The notes below the pieces were generated by a model that saw only the letters and a program-made list of their open reading frames with translations, searched no databases and was not told the origin of the DNA. Positions 6,670 to 8,867 of a stretch of DNA of 8,867 nt are shown here, one piece after another (within the stretch, counting starts at the first letter, position 1; each line of letters starts with the position of its first letter). The DNA is from Actinomycetes bacterium (GTDB taxonomy: Bacteria; Actinomycetota; Acidimicrobiia; Acidimicrobiales; Acidimicrobiaceae), in the NCBI GenBank assembly GCA_021844725.1, contig JAKBSX010000071.1, positions 1-8,867 of the forward strand, in the 5' to 3' direction. The position numbers and the translations under genes were made by a program.

Positions 6670-6673
6670 TAAA

Positions 6674-7501
6674 TCAACGACCCTTCCAGTTAGGTGGACG
6701 CTTGGCGTTGAATGCTGCATGGAACTCTGCGTAGTCCTCACTGTTCATTAGAAGTGCCTGAACCATTGCTTCGAGCTCCAAAGCTCCAGAAAGTGGCATG
6801 TCGAGCTCTCTTGAGATAAGTGACTTCGTCTGACCATAGGCAAATGAAGGCCCAGTAGCGAGACGCTTCGCAAGCGCATTAACCGTCTCCTCAAGATCTC
6901 CGTCGTCCACCAGCTGTGAAGCCAAGCCAAACCTGTCGGCAGTCTCGGCATCTATTGTGTCTCCAAGCATCAACAATTGGGTGGCCCGACCAAGACCAAC
7001 AATTCTTGGAAGCAGGTAGGCCGAACCCATGTCCGCACCCGCCAAACCCACCTTTGTAAACAGGAAGGCAAACCTGGCAGACCGAGACAATATCCTGAAG
7101 TCTGATGCCAGTGCTAATACCGATCCTGCACCGGCTGCCATACCCTGAATCTGGGCAATGATCGGCACCGGGCACTCCCTCATCGCCTTTACGACACTGC
7201 CAGTCATCCTTGTGAAATCTAGAAGCTCGTCAGGTCGCATCTTCAACAGCTCACCAATGATCTCGTTTACGTCGCCGCCGGAGGAAAACGCTCTTCCCTC
7301 ACCGCGGATGACGATTACCCGAACATCACCACGCAATGGAATCTCGTGAAGGAAGTCCCGAAGGTCTGCGTAGCTTTGAAAGGTCAGCGCGTTGAGCTTG
7401 TCTGGCCGATTTAGTGTTATGGTTGCTATCTGATCTTGTATCTCAAGCCGGAAGTGGTCCGACTTATCTGTGAATGGAATAGTTCCGCGGAATAAAGCCA
7501 T
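6674..7501 (-). CDS. Enoyl-CoA hydratase/isomerase (crotonase) family protein
   Basis: A 275-residue crotonase-fold protein of usual length. The first oxyanion-hole segment is AFSSGGDVNEI (71-81) and the second is IQGMAAGAGSVLALASDF (118-135). LLPRIVGLGRA (163-173) and the end of the domain (DAETADRFGLASQLVDDGDL) follow. Neither Glu of classical enoyl-CoA hydratase (rat Glu144 and Glu164) is present: the aligned residues are Val128 and Phe148. An Asp (157, in GADMGSAY) sits near the position of the catalytic Asp of 4-chlorobenzoyl-CoA dehalogenase. It acts on an acyl-CoA, but whether as hydratase, isomerase, hydrolase or ring-opening enzyme is open. The ATG has a strong AAGGAGG 9 bases upstream (7517-7511). 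It follows ACAD-3 by 39 bp, so the two are co-transcribed. Confidence 0.9.
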   Translation of the reverse strand: MALFRGTIPFTDKSDHFRLEIQDQIATITLNRPDKLNALTFQSYADLRDFLHEIPLRGDVRVIVIRGEGRAFSSGGDVNEIIGELLKMRPDELLDFTRMTGSVVKAMRECPVPIIAQIQGMAAGAGSVLALASDFRILSRSARFAFLFTKVGLAGADMGSAYLLPRIVGLGRATQLLMLGDTIDAETADRFGLASQLVDDGDLEETVNALAKRLATGPSFAYGQTKSLISRELDMPLSGALELEAMVQALLMNSEDYAEFHAAFNAKRPPNWKGR

Positions 7502-7510
7502 TTTGTTATG

Positions 7511-7517
7511 CCTCCTT
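7511..7517 (-). promoter_or_regulatory. Strong ribosome binding site of the crotonase-family gene
   Basis: AAGGAGG on the minus strand, 9 bases before the ATG at 7501. It is the best Shine-Dalgarno match in the window and fixes this start. The other genes have weaker sites or coupled starts, so the hydratase may be the most strongly translated product here (inferred). Confidence 0.8.
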
Positions 7518-7540
7518 GTGTAAGGTTTAGTGGTTAGTTG

Positions 7541-8740
7541 CTACTTCATGCTTTCATTTGATCTAAACAGTGATCGGCCGATAATTGTGCGCTGTATTTC
7601 TGAAGCACCTTCGTATATGCGTGTCGCCCGCACCTCTCTGTAAAGGTGTTCAAGTAGATGGCCGTGCACCAGGCCACGAGCTCCGTGAAGTTGGATAGCA
7701 CTATCTATCACGAACTGGGCAGTCTCAGTTGCATAGAGCTTGGCCATTGCCGATCGAGTCGTAATTTCATGGGGCGACGCACCTCTGTCATAAGCGGATC
7801 CGGCAGCGTAAACAAGGAGCCTGGCCGCTTCGAGTTGGGTAGCCATATTGGCCAACGCATGGGAAACTGCCTGTTGATCGGCGAGGTGCCCTCCAAAGGC
7901 CTCCCTTGTTGCCGTGTATGAAACTGCTGCCTCCAAAGCAGCCTGTCCCATCCCAACTGCAAAAGCTCCTACGCTTGGGCGAAATAGATCAAGGGTACGC
8001 ATTGCCACACGGAATCCCCTGTCGACCTCGCCCAACACTTCCCTTCTATCAACCCGTACTGCATCAAAGGTGACGCTTCCAATTGGGTGCGGAGCCACCA
8101 AATCGATATGTTCCCCACCAACCCCTTCCCGTGCACCTGGTACGGCGAAGGCGGTCACACCTCGAGCCCCAGCATCGGGCGTTGTTCGGGCAAAGACGGT
8201 GTAAATGTCGGCTTCAGGTGCATTGGAGATCCAAATCTTTTCCCCTGAAAGCCTCCAGCCATTCCCATCGGGTTCGGCCTGCAACTCAAGCGCAGCCGCG
8301 TCTGAGCCTGCCCTGGCCTCACTTAGAGCGAAGGCCGCGACTGCTGTACCACTTGCAACCCTGGGGATCCACTCATCGACGACCGCTTGGCTGCCAGACT
8401 GGAGGATCGGGTACGCTCCCAAACCCTGGAGTGCCAAAGCCGTCTCAGCCTCCGTATTAACTGAAGCCAGTGACTCCCGGAGAATGCAAAGCTCCATAGC
8501 CTGCACCTCGCGACTCTGCTTCCCAGAACTTGATTTCGGGAAAAGTCCCTGGAGAAGTCCCCGATCCCCCATCGCTTTCAGCAGTGGACGGTTCACCGTG
8601 CCTGGGATTCCAGCATGGGCTAAAGGAACAAGTACCGTCCGCGCAATTTCCCGAACCTCTTCCATCCGCCGTTGTTGCCGCTCAGAAAGCTCGAACAGTC
8701 CCTTTGGATATTCGTCAGTGTTAAAAGAGTTAGAAGTCAT
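7541..8740 (-). CDS. Acyl-CoA dehydrogenase, complete active site (ACAD-3)
   Basis: A 399-residue ACAD with all main elements (numbering from the ATG at 8740): flavin-side motif LSEARAGSD (139-147), KIWISN (168-173), REAFGG (279-284, the RxxFG contact), QLHGARG (350-356) and the catalytic motif RIYEGASEIQ with Glu377. It should therefore work as an ordinary homotetramer that desaturates an acyl-CoA and feeds electron-transfer flavoprotein. The RGLVHGHLLEHLYREVRATRI stretch resembles a subgroup seen in aromatic and alicyclic acid gene clusters (from memory). ATG 8740 lies 11 bases after GAAAGG; a TTG at 8746 lies 5 bases after the same site and would add two residues (MK), so the exact start is open. 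The SDR gene ends 15 bp upstream, which points to one operon. Confidence 0.92.
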   Translation of the reverse strand: MTSNSFNTDEYPKGLFELSERQQRRMEEVREIARTVLVPLAHAGIPGTVNRPLLKAMGDRGLLQGLFPKSSSGKQSREVQAMELCILRESLASVNTEAETALALQGLGAYPILQSGSQAVVDEWIPRVASGTAVAAFALSEARAGSDAAALELQAEPDGNGWRLSGEKIWISNAPEADIYTVFARTTPDAGARGVTAFAVPGAREGVGGEHIDLVAPHPIGSVTFDAVRVDRREVLGEVDRGFRVAMRTLDLFRPSVGAFAVGMGQAALEAAVSYTATREAFGGHLADQQAVSHALANMATQLEAARLLVYAAGSAYDRGASPHEITTRSAMAKLYATETAQFVIDSAIQLHGARGLVHGHLLEHLYREVRATRIYEGASEIQRTIIGRSLFRSNESMK

Positions 8741-8755
8741 CTTCAAACCGACCTT

Positions 8756-8867
8756 TCAACCGACCATCGTCAAGCCACCACTGACACTTATCACCTGTCC
8801 GGTTACGTATGAAGCCTGCTCCGAAGCGAGAAAAGTGACCACATTAGCTATCTCGACCGGATCACCC
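8756..8867 (-). CDS. Short-chain dehydrogenase/reductase, C-terminal fragment
   Basis: Partial gene cut by the right edge; 36 codons plus stop are visible. The sequence GDPVEIANVVTFLASEQASY followed by VTGQVISVSGGLTMVG is the classical SDR C-terminus: the helix that follows the substrate loop, then the TGQ and dGG end segment. SDR enzymes of this type use NAD(P)(H) on hydroxyacyl-CoA or similar substrates. The VSGGLTMxG ending recalls BadH, 2-hydroxycyclohexanecarboxyl-CoA dehydrogenase, but FabG-like reductases share it, so the substrate is not assigned. The nucleotide-binding Gly-rich motif and the YxxxK active site lie outside the window. The stop is 15 bp before the ACAD-3 ATG. Confidence 0.88.
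   Translation of the reverse strand, partial: GDPVEIANVVTFLASEQASYVTGQVISVSGGLTMVG

Larger units (their letters stand above)
6355..6673. other. ~320 bp gap between hydratase and ligase: no recognised gene, several repeats
   Basis: This is the longest stretch without a recognised gene. It holds a pair of competing hairpins just after the hydratase stop (6633-6669), a 13-bp inverted repeat with an 81-base interior (6498-6604) and the ligase ribosome binding site GGAG (6368-6365). Two unsupported minus-strand frames cross it. One is GTG 6539 to TGA 6351, 62 codons, whose stop overlaps the ligase ATG as ATGA. The other is ATG 6631 to TGA 6497, 44 residues and Arg-rich. Neither has a good ribosome binding site or a recognisable domain. 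The gap could hold a promoter for the ligase/ACAD-2/LLM/ACAD-1 segment, but none could be assigned. Confidence 0.5.

Noticed and set aside
1..8867. tRNA, rRNA, CRISPR array, transposase or phage genes
   Set aside because: I looked for these on both strands and saw no cloverleaf, spaced repeat array or transposase motif.

Overview
The window is a bacterial accessory catabolic locus of roughly balanced base composition, with every supported gene on the minus strand, so transcription runs from right to left. In transcription order it holds: the C-terminus of a short-chain dehydrogenase (SDR); an acyl-CoA dehydrogenase (ACAD-3); an enoyl-CoA hydratase/isomerase family protein; a ~320 bp gap with inverted repeats; an acyl-CoA synthetase of the cyclohexanecarboxylate-CoA ligase type whose 3' end is frameshifted; a second ACAD (ACAD-2); an F420-type luciferase-like oxidoreductase (LLM); a possible 38-residue basic peptide; a third ACAD (ACAD-1); and, after a ~230 bp gap, a TetR-family regulator.

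The F420-type LLM protein beside multiple ACADs, a CoA ligase, an SDR and a TetR regulator suggests an actinobacterium or another F420-using lineage such as some Chloroflexota. The G+C content looks moderate (near one half by eye), which is low for mycobacteria or streptomycetes. The taxon cannot be fixed from this sequence.

The genes fit a CoA-dependent, beta-oxidation-like pathway: activation by the ligase, alpha,beta-desaturation by ACADs, hydration by the crotonase-fold protein and oxidation of the hydroxyacyl-CoA by the SDR. The ligase type and the SDR C-terminus recall the aerobic alicyclic acid route (AliA, AliB, BadK, BadH), but the substrate is not known. The F420-type oxidoreductase would add a redox step that this route does not have.

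The most interesting points are these. ACAD-1 and ACAD-2 are reciprocally defective: ACAD-1 lacks the catalytic Glu and the FAD isoalloxazine-side motif but keeps the FAD-ADP contacts, and ACAD-2 shows the opposite pattern. They look like two subunits of one heteromeric dehydrogenase with composite active sites. A 38-codon ORF fills the LLM/ACAD-1 gap with ATGA overlaps at both ends. The ligase has degenerate adenylation motifs, and its missing C-terminal lysine motif lies in the -1 frame, ending 3 bp before the ACAD-2 start. The non-coding gaps hold a 13-bp inverted repeat, competing hairpins and a 4 x 9-bp tandem repeat.
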